From contig NZ_CP141822.1 in the NCBI RefSeq assembly GCF_035621455.1, positions 2,356,001 through 2,420,000 of the forward strand: a DNA stretch of 64,000 nucleotides, written 5' to 3'. The notes under the pieces are model-generated. The model was not told where the DNA came from, did no database searches, and saw only the letters and a list, made by a program, of their open reading frames with translations. Below, piece after piece: positions 27,009 through 35,301 of the stretch. The DNA comes from Vibrio natriegens NBRC 15636 = ATCC 14048 = DSM 759. Lineage in GTDB: Bacteria; Pseudomonadota; Gammaproteobacteria; Enterobacterales; Vibrionaceae. How positions within the stretch are numbered: the stretch's first letter is position 1; each line of letters begins with the position of its first letter. A program made the position numbers and the translations under genes.

Positions 27009-28163
27009 ATGAAAACCGAACTGAACCTTCACGGCAGAAGCCTAACGCTTCACCGCTTCCCTAAGCGCTCCAACGAAACACTGCAGGCTTGGGACGCTGG
27101 TGATGAGTATTTGATTAATCATGTTGAAGAGTTGGCGCTAAACGACAATCAACATATTGTGGTTATCAATGATAGCTTTGGCGCTTTAGCTTGCTGGTTC
27201 TCTGAAAAACATCGTGTGACGTTTATGAGTGACTCTTTTATTTCTCATAAAGGTACTCAAGTAAACCTTGAAGCAAATCAATGTAAAGACGTGACATTTC
27301 TTAGCACGATGGATGACATTCCAGCAGATGCTGACTTGGTTTTGCTGCAACTTCCAAAAAGCAATCGTCACCTGACTTGGATACTCAGCCAGCTTAGAAA
27401 TGCGCTCCCTGAGTCATGCCCGGTTATTGGCGTTAATAAGGTCAAAGAGATCCACACTTCGACGCTCAAACTCTTTGAAAAGCATTTAGGTGAAACGAAA
27501 ACGTCCCTTGCCTGGAAGAAGCACCGACTGGTTTTCTCCCAAGCCAATGCTCAGCCGATTGTCGAAGTCGACCCGATTACGGCGTGGAGTGTGGATGGCG
27601 AGAATATTCAGCTCAAAAATCTGCCAAATGTATACTCAGGCGAAAGTTTAGACTTGGGTGCCCGATTTATGTTGCAGCATATTCCTCAAGATGCTTCCAT
27701 CACTCATATTGTCGACCTTGGATGTGGCAACGGCGTACTCTCAGTGAAAGCGGGGCAGTTAAACCCAAATGCTCGCCTGACTTGTGTTGATGAAAGCTTT
27801 ATGGCGCTGGAGTCGGCTAAGCAGAATTTACTGGATAACTTAGGCGAAGAGCGCGAAATACAATGCATCGCGAACAACTGCTTAGATGGTTTTGATCACG
27901 ATAGCTGCTCTCTTATCATGTGCAACCCACCCTTCCATCAGCAGCAAGCCATCACCGACCATATCGCATGGCAAATGTTCTGTGATTCAAAGCAGGTATT
28001 GAACAAAGGTGGTCGATTACTTGTCATAGGAAATCGACACCTTGGCTACGACGCTAAACTCAAGCGTCTGTTTGGTGCCAACAATGTGAATCTTGTCGCG
28101 TCTAACAATAAGTTCGTGATTTTACAGGCAACAAAAAATCCTGCTAAATTAAACGCAAAATAA
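27009..28163 (+). CDS. rlmG: 23S rRNA (guanine1835-N2)-methyltransferase RlmG
   Basis: A 384-residue two-domain methyltransferase. The N-terminal half is a degenerate MTase-like domain that binds RNA; the C-terminal half carries the SAM motif IVDLGCGNGVLSVKAGQLNP (from about residue 234) and the catalytic CNPPFHQQQAITDHIAWQMF. RlmG (YgjO) methylates G1835 in 23S rRNA; close relative RsmC shares this architecture but acts on 16S G1207. Length and NPPFH(Q) context favour RlmG. The divergent bolA gene lies 267 bases away. Confidence 0.92.
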   Translation: MKTELNLHGRSLTLHRFPKRSNETLQAWDAGDEYLINHVEELALNDNQHIVVINDSFGALACWFSEKHRVTFMSDSFISHKGTQVNLEANQCKDVTFLSTMDDIPADADLVLLQLPKSNRHLTWILSQLRNALPESCPVIGVNKVKEIHTSTLKLFEKHLGETKTSLAWKKHRLVFSQANAQPIVEVDPITAWSVDGENIQLKNLPNVYSGESLDLGARFMLQHIPQDASITHIVDLGCGNGVLSVKAGQLNPNARLTCVDESFMALESAKQNLLDNLGEEREIQCIANNCLDGFDHDSCSLIMCNPPFHQQQAITDHIAWQMFCDSKQVLNKGGRLLVIGNRHLGYDAKLKRLFGANNVNLVASNNKFVILQATKNPAKLNAK

Positions 28164-28205
28164 AAAAGCTCCTTACTGAGAAGAATGTTTACAAGGAATA
28201 ATCAA

Positions 28206-28775
28206 ATGAAAAAATTGGTAATCGCGGCTTCAGTTGCCTTGCTGGCTGCATGTTCAGCCCCACAACAGGTACAACTGAACCTGATGCCTGAAAGCACACT
28301 TAGCACCAATCCTATTGTACAAGGCAAAACATACAGCTTAATCAGTAAAGATGTACGTGCCGCTCAATACGTTGCGTTGGTGGATAATGGACGTTCTAAC
28401 ATTCTTCCTCTCCACGCGAAGCAGAATTTACGTATTGCTCTTGAGCAAGCGTTGGAGAAGCAGTTCTCATCCCAAGGATTCCACTCAGACCTTAACAGTA
28501 ATAATGTGATTGAACTTAAAGTTCAGGAAGCGCTCGTGAACGTAAAGCATTCGGTCATGGAAAAAGAGATGAGTGCTAAGGTTGTATTAGAAATCACAGC
28601 AGAAAACCCACAAGGCCGATTAGTCAAAACGTATACGGGTAGTGCAAATCGCTCCGGTACGTTCAGCGCTTCAGACTCAGATATCGAACAGACATTAAAC
28701 GATGTGGTTGATCTAACTCTGAAAGAAATCGCCAACGACCCAGAACTTCGTCAGTACATGCAGGAGCGATTCTAA
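28206..28775 (+). CDS. yajG: YajG family lipoprotein
   Basis: A 189-residue lipoprotein: MKKLVIAASVALLAACSAPQ with lipobox LAAC. AAGGAAT lies just upstream of this ATG; an in-frame ATG 21 bases earlier is less likely. The mature protein (LVDNGRSNILPLHAKQNLRI; EALVNVKHSVMEKEMSAKVV) matches the YajG family of unknown function. It precedes a peptidyl-prolyl isomerase and ampG; in E. coli yajG also neighbours ampG. Its stop overlaps the next gene's start by one base. Confidence 0.9.
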   Translation: MKKLVIAASVALLAACSAPQQVQLNLMPESTLSTNPIVQGKTYSLISKDVRAAQYVALVDNGRSNILPLHAKQNLRIALEQALEKQFSSQGFHSDLNSNNVIELKVQEALVNVKHSVMEKEMSAKVVLEITAENPQGRLVKTYTGSANRSGTFSASDSDIEQTLNDVVDLTLKEIANDPELRQYMQERF

Positions 28776-29320
28776 TGATACGCAAAGCAATTCTTTCTCT
28801 GGCGCTACTCAGTTGTAGCGTTTGGGCTGGACCTAAGGTCTCGTTTGAAACAACACTTGGCTCATTTACCGTTGAGTTAAATGAAGAGAAAGCACCAATA
28901 ACAGTGGCGAACTTCCTTAAATATGTTGAGGATGGCAGCTACGAAGGCACCATTTTCCACCGTGTAATACCGGGTTTTATGGCGCAAGGTGGCGGTTTCA
29001 ACCAAGAGATGCAAATGGTTGATACGTACGAGCCTATCAAAAATGAAGGTAATAACGGCTTAAATAACGACCAAGCGACTATCGCGATGGCTCGTACCAA
29101 CGCGCCGGACTCGGCAACTCGCCAATTTTACATTAATTTGGTGGATAACGATTTTCTTAACTACGGCGCTCGACCACCGGGTTATGCAGTCTTTGGTCAG
29201 GTAACTGAAGGCTTTGACGTCATCCAAAATATGGCAAAACAGCCAACATCTTCATCTGGCCGAATGCGTGACGTACCAGAAACTCAAATCGTCATCACGA
29301 AAGCAACATTACTCAAATAG
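28775..29320 (+). CDS. Peptidyl-prolyl cis-trans isomerase, exported cyclophilin
   Basis: A 181-residue cyclophilin with a signal peptide (MIRKAILSLALLSCSVWAGP), so it acts in the periplasm like PpiA. Conserved catalytic segments are GTIFHRVIPGFMAQGGGFNQ (containing the catalytic Arg) and IAMARTNAPDSATRQFYINL. It starts on the last base of the yajG stop codon. A terminator separates it from ampG. Confidence 0.93.
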   Translation: MIRKAILSLALLSCSVWAGPKVSFETTLGSFTVELNEEKAPITVANFLKYVEDGSYEGTIFHRVIPGFMAQGGGFNQEMQMVDTYEPIKNEGNNGLNNDQATIAMARTNAPDSATRQFYINLVDNDFLNYGARPPGYAVFGQVTEGFDVIQNMAKQPTSSSGRMRDVPETQIVITKATLLK

Positions 29321-29327
29321 CCATCAT

Positions 29328-29356
29328 AAACCCTTTGAATATTCGAAGGGTTTTCT
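29328..29356 (+). terminator. Terminator between the cyclophilin gene and ampG
   Basis: AAACCCTT and AAGGGTTT arms around a nearly self-complementary centre, followed by TTTTCTCTTT. Confidence 0.8.
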
Positions 29357-29388
29357 CTTTCAACGGCGTCATTTTATTGGATTAATCT

Positions 29389-30741
29389 ATGTCTTCATTA
29401 CCTTCCATCACTTGGTTGGAAACGGTAAAAAGTTACCTCGATAAACGTTTGTTATGGGTCTTTATGCTGGGATGCTCAAGCGGCTTCCCATGGGTATTGA
29501 TCGGCTCTAACATGTCTGGCTGGCTTAAAGATGCAGGCTTAACGCTTTCTGCGATTGGTTATTTTGGTAGCGTCTTTGCCGTGTATGCGATTAACTTCCT
29601 CTGGGCTCCACTGGTAGACCGGCTAAAACTCCCACTGTTGCACCGTCTTCTTGGGCAGCGACGCAGCTGGATTTTCTTTTGTCAAAGCATCGTACTTGTC
29701 GCCACCATTCTTATTGCAGATGTAAACCCGGCACAAAATCTGGCTTTTGCGTCAGTTTTAGCCCTGTGTATTGCGACGGCATCGGCAACACAAGATATCG
29801 CCATCGACGCTTTTCGTATTGATACCTTCCCAAAATCTGAAGCCTCTAAACTGCCACAAGCGTCGGCAATGGCAGTCATCGGATGGTGGACTGGCTACTC
29901 CCTGCCTGGCTATTTAGCGTTTATTAATGCTGATAGCATCGGCTGGAATGGCGTTTATTACGGAATGGCATTTATCGTTGTTGTTTTAATGGTGTTTACA
30001 CTCTTAGTCGGAGAACCTAAAACTCAACGTGAGCAGTTACAGTCTGAAGCAGAACAACGTCACAAAGAAGTGGTTGGTTCTAGAATCGTTGCGTGGTTTA
30101 CAGTAACCGTCGTTGAGCCTTTCCTGGATTTCTTCAACCGAAATGGGGTGCGCGTTGCGATAACCTTATTACTCTTCGTATTCTTGTTCAAAATTGGCGA
30201 AGCCTTCTTAGGCCGGATGTCGATTGCATTCTATAAAGATATCGGCTTTAGTAATGAGCAAATTGGCTACTACTCCAAGCTAATCGGCTGGGGCGCGACA
30301 ATATTCTTTACCTTAGTAGGCAGTATGTTCAATGTGAGGTTTGGCTTGGTTCGCGGCCTGATGATCGGTGGCATTGCCATGTCGGCAAGTAATCTAATGT
30401 TTGCTTGGATTGCTTCAGTCGGTCCTAATGAACACTTGTACTTAGCTACCATCATTGTCGATAACTTTACTACAGCATTCTCAACCGTGGCGTTTGTCTC
30501 TTTCTTAACGTTATTGACCGGACAAGCGTTTTCAGCAACACAATACGCATTGCTTGCGTCTTTAGGCAACTTTGGACGAACCACTCTGGCCTCATTCAGT
30601 GGTGAGCTAGTAGATTACCTTAATGACTGGAGTACCTTCTTCATTCTTACAGCGGTTATGGTGATACCAAGTTTGATCATGCTGTATTCACTACGCCACT
30701 ACTTTGATGACCTGCTAGAAAAAGCACGCCATAAACACTAA
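29389..30741 (+). CDS. ampG: AmpG family muropeptide permease
   Basis: A 450-residue MFS-type inner-membrane permease that imports GlcNAc-1,6-anhydroMurNAc peptides from cell-wall turnover into the cytoplasm for recycling. Family segments are LLWVFMLGCSSGFPWVLIGS, CIATASATQDIAIDAFRIDT and FLTLLTGQAFSATQYALLAS. About 12-14 hydrophobic helices are visible. The length is close to E. coli AmpG (491), slightly shorter. AmpG supply of muropeptides also drives beta-lactamase induction where AmpR/AmpC exist; none is in this window. Confidence 0.95.
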   Translation: MSSLPSITWLETVKSYLDKRLLWVFMLGCSSGFPWVLIGSNMSGWLKDAGLTLSAIGYFGSVFAVYAINFLWAPLVDRLKLPLLHRLLGQRRSWIFFCQSIVLVATILIADVNPAQNLAFASVLALCIATASATQDIAIDAFRIDTFPKSEASKLPQASAMAVIGWWTGYSLPGYLAFINADSIGWNGVYYGMAFIVVVLMVFTLLVGEPKTQREQLQSEAEQRHKEVVGSRIVAWFTVTVVEPFLDFFNRNGVRVAITLLLFVFLFKIGEAFLGRMSIAFYKDIGFSNEQIGYYSKLIGWGATIFFTLVGSMFNVRFGLVRGLMIGGIAMSASNLMFAWIASVGPNEHLYLATIIVDNFTTAFSTVAFVSFLTLLTGQAFSATQYALLASLGNFGRTTLASFSGELVDYLNDWSTFFILTAVMVIPSLIMLYSLRHYFDDLLEKARHKH

Positions 30742-30754
30742 ATCACTAGAAACC

Positions 30755-30786
30755 AAAGAACCACCGCAAAACGGTGGTTCTTTTAA
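30755..30786. terminator. Bidirectional terminator between ampG and chrR
   Basis: AAAGAACCACCG-CAAAA-CGGTGGTTCTTTT, perfect stem with T run on the plus strand and TTTGGTTT on the minus strand. Confidence 0.88.
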
Positions 30787-30814
30787 AAACAGCATTGTGA
30801 AAAACTGCTGGAGT

Positions 30815-31474
30815 TTAAGGGTAAAGCCCCTTACCAAACATATTGAAGATTCTTGCCACACCCTGAGTAAATATCATTGGCTCAGTTAAGACAGTAAGAC
30901 ACAAACAATCTTCCCCGGCTTTCGTATACGGGCTGTGCTTAACAGACGCATCACGAATCATCAGGTCGCCCTCTTCGTACTCACCATCCTCATCGCTAAA
31001 TCCGCCATGTAAGACCAAGGTTGACTCTATTCCTTTGTGCGTATGTTGAGGAATCTGCACATCTTCACTGATATACATGAGGTTTACTCTGGCATCTTCG
31101 CCCAAATCAATTTGAGCACTATATACTTTGCCGCCATAACTTCTCCAAGAGCCGACCAAATCAGAGAAACGGCTCAGAGTTTTGGGTAACTCAAAGCTTT
31201 TGCCTGCCACGGACACTTTTGCTGAGTCTCTAATAATGACACTGTCTCGCATGGGAGGGGCCGTAACAATGGCATTAAACATGTCATCAAATTCAGGCAC
31301 GTAAACACAAGGAACGTTACTGACGACATTCGCTTGCTCTGCTTCTACCCGATTGACGTAGTCTCGGCACTTGGAGCATGTTTCTAAGTGCGTCGCGACC
31401 ACAAGACCAGAAACCGCATCAATGCTGCCCAAAGCATAAGCTTCTAGCAATTTGTTATCTGGATGATTGTTCAT
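30815..31474 (-). CDS. chrR: ChrR-type zinc anti-sigma factor with cupin domain
   Basis: A 219-residue anti-sigma factor. The N-terminal zinc anti-sigma motif is ATHLETCSKCRDYVNR (H-x3-C-x2-C at residues about 28-35) with a further His near the start (NNHPDNKLLEAYA). The C-terminal half is a cupin: VQIPQHTHKGIESTLVLHGG and EEGDLMIRDASVKHSPYTKA. In Rhodobacter, ChrR holds its sigma factor until singlet oxygen is sensed through the cupin. It overlaps the sigma gene by 4 bases (ATGA), so they are made together. The signal here is inferred, not shown. Confidence 0.92.
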   Translation of the reverse strand: MNNHPDNKLLEAYALGSIDAVSGLVVATHLETCSKCRDYVNRVEAEQANVVSNVPCVYVPEFDDMFNAIVTAPPMRDSVIIRDSAKVSVAGKSFELPKTLSRFSDLVGSWRSYGGKVYSAQIDLGEDARVNLMYISEDVQIPQHTHKGIESTLVLHGGFSDEDGEYEEGDLMIRDASVKHSPYTKAGEDCLCLTVLTEPMIFTQGVARIFNMFGKGLYP

Positions 31475-32055
31475 AGTTGCTCCGTATGCATTGAATGTCT
31501 TAATTTCTCTACCGCAAGTCTTAGACGAGATTTAACGGTGCCAAGTGGGATATCAAACAGTTCTGCCACTTGCTGATGCGGCAACTCTTCAAGATATACC
31601 GCTTGCAACACGTCTCTTTGATTTTTCGGCAATGTATCTAAAAATTTCACCACCTGCTCTTTCAGCATGTCTTGCTCGGGAGAGTAGTGATCGACGAGAT
31701 CTGGTGGATAATATTCTGAAGGCCAGATGTCATCCGCATGAATGTGTAGCTCTTTGCCCTTTTGCTTTCGTAATAAGTCAAAGCACAAGTTGCGGATGAT
31801 GGTGTATATCCAAGTAGATAACGCACTCTTCTTTCCATCGTACAAGTGAGCTTTGTGCCAAACCGTGGCCATGGTTTCTTGTACCATTTCCATTGCGACT
31901 TGCTCGTTCCCTACGTGCTTATAAGCGAACTGTTTTAATTTGGGAGCATAAAATTGGAATACAAAAGCAAAGGCGTCTTGATCTCGTGCTTTGACTTTGT
32001 CCATATACGCGTTCCATTCATGCCGTCCCAGTTTTTGTCGGCTATCACTCATCAT
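31471..32055 (-). CDS. ECF sigma factor (RpoE/ChrR-linked, ECF11 type)
   Basis: A 194-residue ECF sigma factor with region 2 (FVFQFYAPKLKQFAYKHVGN; MVQETMATVWHKAHLYDGKK) and region 4 (LPKNQRDVLQAVYLEELPHQ; DIPLGTVKSRLRLAVEKLRH). The VWHKAHLYD segment is characteristic of the sigma partners of ChrR. I start it at ATG 32055, 5 bases behind AAGG, which gives the usual family length; an ATG at 32115 would overlap the upstream gene by 17 bases and add 20 residues. It is coupled to the anti-sigma gene by ATGA. Confidence 0.92.
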   Translation of the reverse strand: MMSDSRQKLGRHEWNAYMDKVKARDQDAFAFVFQFYAPKLKQFAYKHVGNEQVAMEMVQETMATVWHKAHLYDGKKSALSTWIYTIIRNLCFDLLRKQKGKELHIHADDIWPSEYYPPDLVDHYSPEQDMLKEQVVKFLDTLPKNQRDVLQAVYLEELPHQQVAELFDIPLGTVKSRLRLAVEKLRHSMHTEQL

Positions 32056-32070
32056 ATCGGCCTTATCGCA

Positions 32071-32090
32071 GGGAGGAGTCTCCCCCTCCC
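32071..32090 (-). other. GC-rich hairpin before the sigma-factor start
   Basis: GGGAGG / CCTCCC on the minus strand with an 8-base loop sits between the DUF4397 stop and the chosen sigma start. It has no T run, so it may tune mRNA stability or translation rather than end transcription. Confidence 0.4.
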
Positions 32091-32098
32091 ACTCCGTC

Positions 32099-33457
32099 CT
32101 AGTCTGTGATGTCATTAACTAACAGATTGAAACCACCACTATTGCCATCGTCTATCGCTACGACTTGATAGACCACACCGTTCATCAAATCCACAGGAGC
32201 AGAATCTATTGCAACAGTATTAGGCTCGCCTGCTGCAGTGACAGTGACAAAGTAGGTTCCTTCCTCAACGTAAAGTCCTTTCAGACTCTCTTTGTACGTA
32301 AAATCAGAAACGGTTGGATCACTACCGTCTATACCAGCGCTGGTAGTGAGGTAAATATCCACGTTCTCAGCAACCGGATTTGCCGCTGCATGAGTGATAT
32401 TCAATGTCGCACTGGTGGCCACTGCTCTTCTCATGTCCTCGACAATCAAAGGTTCAACAGCGACCGAAGGGCTCACGACGCCAACAGCGTAGAAACTGTA
32501 ATCCATCCCTGCTTCCACAGATAAATCGTCAATACTGAAAATGGGGTCTGTGGTGGTACCATCAACGAAAACATCGATGTCATAAGACTGAGGATCAAGA
32601 TCCAAATAGCCACGAATTTCTTTGAAGGCTAAATCAGCAAGTGGAGCGAATGGAGCATCATTTACATTCACGTCTACAGCTGGTGCACCATCCACGACAT
32701 GCCCAACCCGAACTTCAGCTTGGCTGCCCATATCCTGAATTATAGAAGATCCCGAACCATCTAAAACCAACAACTTAACGGGAGAAGAGCTGCTGGAGTC
32801 GCCGGTTTTAATGGCAGCGATAGTTAAGTTAGCATTTCCCGCCAATGAAAGCGTTCCAGAATCAAACACGACATCATCCCCAACCGCCAATCTGACTTGA
32901 TAATCACCAGCCTGGATATTAAGCGTGTCTGTCGCCGCTTTATAAGCAAGATTAGTTAAAGGCATGACTGTCGATAAATCAGCCCCTGGATCTGTCACGT
33001 ACACATCCACAGCTGGAACGCCTGAAGCAGCGTGCACAACTTGTACATCCAGAGAGCTTTCATCCGCCATCGACTCCGCGTGGCGTGTCACGATTAGTGG
33101 CTCGACAGGATTTGGGTTACCGTCGGCATCACCGACCACAAACACGGTGTACTTGAGGTCTGAATCGAGATCGAGCAACGTTCTTGGCACTACTGTTGCC
33201 ACCTCACTGCCTGGCAACTGCACATCGACCTGAACTGCGTTACTGCCCTCACGAACCATCATGTACCCTGATCCAACACCATAATCGACGCCAGTTAGCG
33301 TAGCTTTGTCGTTAATCCATACATTCGCCAGTGGTGCATCTGCTGATGCATGCACTGCCTGAACATTGGAGAACTCTATTGTATCGCTGTCTGAACCACA
33401 CGCAGCCAATCCCAGAGATCCCATTAAAACCAGAAACGCTTTACTTGTTAGTTTCAT
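32099..33457 (-). CDS. DUF4397 repeat lipoprotein
   Basis: A 452-residue lipoprotein: MKLTSKAFLVLMGSLGLAAC gives the lipobox LAAC followed by GSDSD. The mature part has at least four DUF4397-like beta-rich repeats, each with an opening such as VQAVHASADAPLANVWIND, VQVVHAASGVPAVDVYVTDP, VRVGHVVDGAPAVDVNVNDA and LNITHAAANPVAENVDIYLT. It is probably exposed on the cell envelope; the binding partner is unknown. It overlaps the upstream LON-domain gene by 4 bases (ATGA) and is followed by the sigma gene, an unusual operon partner for a ChrR system. Confidence 0.9.
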   Translation of the reverse strand: MKLTSKAFLVLMGSLGLAACGSDSDTIEFSNVQAVHASADAPLANVWINDKATLTGVDYGVGSGYMMVREGSNAVQVDVQLPGSEVATVVPRTLLDLDSDLKYTVFVVGDADGNPNPVEPLIVTRHAESMADESSLDVQVVHAASGVPAVDVYVTDPGADLSTVMPLTNLAYKAATDTLNIQAGDYQVRLAVGDDVVFDSGTLSLAGNANLTIAAIKTGDSSSSSPVKLLVLDGSGSSIIQDMGSQAEVRVGHVVDGAPAVDVNVNDAPFAPLADLAFKEIRGYLDLDPQSYDIDVFVDGTTTDPIFSIDDLSVEAGMDYSFYAVGVVSPSVAVEPLIVEDMRRAVATSATLNITHAAANPVAENVDIYLTTSAGIDGSDPTVSDFTYKESLKGLYVEEGTYFVTVTAAGEPNTVAIDSAPVDLMNGVVYQVVAIDDGNSGGFNLLVNDITD

Positions 33458-34050
33458 AACCGTGCCTCTTTGTTTTTAGGGGCTTCAAGTGCTTGGTGTA
33501 GAAAATGCAAAGCTGGAAGACAATCCTCTGCTCCTGCCAACCTATCGAACAGGTGACATTCCAACGGCAGTAGCTCAAGCCAACGCTGTGTGACCCAAGA
33601 TGGGTCGTCATAAAAGCGGTGCTCATAAAGTGACCCAAGTTGAGGGAACTCCTCATAAACGTAAGCCAGCTGTTGACTTAAGTAATCAAAGCTGTACAGC
33701 CCTTTCGGAACAGCCCAGTTGTCCATCCACTCAACCTCGGCATGCCTTAAACCATCGGAGTCTGCTCTAACGCGCAGTACCTTAAAGCGTTTTTCACCAA
33801 CCACTGTGATTCCAAGAAGCCCATCACTTAATGTTTCAAAATCAACAATCCGTACTAACGAACCTATCGAAGAAACGTTTCCAACTTCTTTCGGATCGCC
33901 GTCGTTACCTACCAGACAGACGCCAAAACCCATATTTTTCGAACTGCACTCTTTCACCATACGTATGTAACGAGGCTCAAAAATACGCAGATTCATTTTT
34001 CCTTCAGGGAGTACAACTGAAGTAAGTGGAAATAACATAACTTCGTTCAT
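33454..34050 (-). CDS. LON-substrate-binding-domain protein
   Basis: A 198-residue protein consisting of a LON N-terminal (substrate-binding) domain: MLFPLTSVVLPEGKMNLRIF, EPRYIRMVKECSSKNMGFGV and IGSLVRIVDFETLSDGLLGI. There is no ATPase or protease domain, so it is a stand-alone PUA-like LON domain. I start at ATG 34050, 7 bases behind GAGGA; a TTG three bases upstream is less likely. First gene of the four-gene ECF operon, with an ECF-like promoter about 25 bases upstream. Confidence 0.9.
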   Translation of the reverse strand: MNEVMLFPLTSVVLPEGKMNLRIFEPRYIRMVKECSSKNMGFGVCLVGNDGDPKEVGNVSSIGSLVRIVDFETLSDGLLGITVVGEKRFKVLRVRADSDGLRHAEVEWMDNWAVPKGLYSFDYLSQQLAYVYEEFPQLGSLYEHRFYDDPSWVTQRWLELLPLECHLFDRLAGAEDCLPALHFLHQALEAPKNKEARL

Positions 34051-34075
34051 CAATAAGTCCTCTTTAGTTCATCGT

Positions 34076-34104
34076 CTAGTACGAAACTCTGTTCACTCCG
34101 ATCA
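34076..34104 (-). promoter_or_regulatory. Candidate ECF11 sigma promoter of the LON-DUF4397-sigma-ChrR operon
   Basis: Read on the minus strand, TGATCG is followed after 17 bases by TACTAG within CGTACTA. Known RpoE/ChrR-type promoters carry TGATCC and a CGTAA/TAAGA-type -10 at this spacing. The -10 lies about 25 bases before the first gene, so autoregulation is likely. Confidence 0.5.
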
Positions 34105-34373
34105 CTAACGGTTTTTGTTGGTTAATCGACTGGCTTAAAAAGTCACGAAAATCGCCACGCAAACGATCTAAATCACATATTTATTGCAATAAAATGCAAT
34201 AAATAAAAAGTTCCGTAAATAAAGGTACCTTTGTGATATTGATCACTAAAAAGGTTTTATTTTGCACCTTTTATCACTTTCTTTTGGGATTATTATCGCT
34301 ATTATTCCCGCCACTAGGAAAACGCAGCATAGATTGCTTATTCTGAAATATTACAAACATAGAGAGTCCCCTT
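34105..34373. promoter_or_regulatory. ompK upstream region with CRP-like site
   Basis: TGTGA-N6-TCACT at 34232-34247 matches the CRP consensus except the last base and lies about 130 bases before ompK. The rest is AT-rich with direct AT repeats (TTGCAATAAAATGCAATAAA); no gene is seen. Regulation of a porin gene by CRP is plausible but unproven here. Confidence 0.5.
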
Positions 34374-35192
34374 ATGCGTAAATCACTTTTAGCTCTTGGC
34401 CTTCTAGCGGCTACTTCGGCTCCAGTTATGGCAGCTGATTACTCTGACGGCGATATCCACAAAAACGATTACAAGTGGATGCAGTTCAACCTGATGGGTG
34501 CATTTAACGAGAAAGGTTATGCTGAATCTTCTCACGATTACCTAGAGATGGAATTCGGTGGTCGCTCTGGTATTTTCGATCTTTACGGTTACGTTGACGT
34601 ATTCAACCTAGCTTCTGATCCAGGCAGCGACAAAGCTGGCGGCGAGAAAATCTTCATGAAGTTCGCTCCACGTATGTCTCTGGACGCACTAACTGGTAAA
34701 GATCTTTCTTTCGGTCCTGTTCAAGAGCTATACGTTGCATCTCTAATTGAATGGGGCGGTAACTCTGACGTTAACTCTCAAAAAATCGGTCTAGGTTCTG
34801 ACGTTATGGTTCCATGGTTTGGCAAAGTAGGCCTAAACCTATACGGTACTTACGCTGGTAATGAGAAAGACTGGAACGGTTTCCAAGTTTCTACTAACTG
34901 GTTCAAACCATTCTTCTTCTTCGAGAACGGTTCATTCATCTCTTACCAAGGTTACATCGATTACCAATTTGGTATGGATGACGACGAAGGTAACAAGTTC
35001 AACACTACAGCGTCTAATGGCGGTGCAATGTTCAACGGTATCTACTGGCACTCAGACCGTTTTGCGGTTGGTTACGGTCTAAAACTATACAAAGACGTAT
35101 ACGGCTTCAAAGACGGCGAAGCTCTACCGTGGGGCCACAAACCAGAATCATCTGGTGCAGGTCACTACGTAGCGGTAACTTACAAGTTCTAA
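34374..35192 (+). CDS. ompK: OmpK, Tsx-family outer-membrane nucleoside channel
   Basis: A 272-residue outer-membrane beta-barrel with signal peptide MRKSLLALGLLAATSAPVMA (cleavage before ADYSDGDIHK). It matches vibrio OmpK, the receptor for phage KVP40, related to E. coli Tsx. Segments DYKWMQFNLMGAFNEKGYAE, DYLEMEFGGRSGIFDLYGYV and the terminal aromatic residue (VAVTYKF) are typical barrel strands. The protein serves as a nucleoside/small-molecule channel and is a major surface antigen. It is monocistronic with a terminator; the strong favoured-codon use suggests high expression. Confidence 0.95.
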   Translation: MRKSLLALGLLAATSAPVMAADYSDGDIHKNDYKWMQFNLMGAFNEKGYAESSHDYLEMEFGGRSGIFDLYGYVDVFNLASDPGSDKAGGEKIFMKFAPRMSLDALTGKDLSFGPVQELYVASLIEWGGNSDVNSQKIGLGSDVMVPWFGKVGLNLYGTYAGNEKDWNGFQVSTNWFKPFFFFENGSFISYQGYIDYQFGMDDDEGNKFNTTASNGGAMFNGIYWHSDRFAVGYGLKLYKDVYGFKDGEALPWGHKPESSGAGHYVAVTYKF

Positions 35193-35213
35193 TAGAACCA
35201 ATAAGTTTCTTCA

Positions 35214-35241
35214 GAAATGGCGCCCATTGGCGCCATTTTTT
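35214..35241 (+). terminator. Terminator after ompK
   Basis: ATGGCGCC-CATT-GGCGCCAT stem followed by T run. Confidence 0.93.
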
Positions 35242-35301
35242 ATTTGCTTTCCTTTTTCCCCTCATTATCCTTGCAGCAAACCTTTTCAATGAGAGCGTTT
35301 G

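Noticed and set aside
30270..30584. 104-codon minus-strand frame inside ampG
   Set aside because: Shadow of a real membrane-protein gene; no ribosome site or family match.
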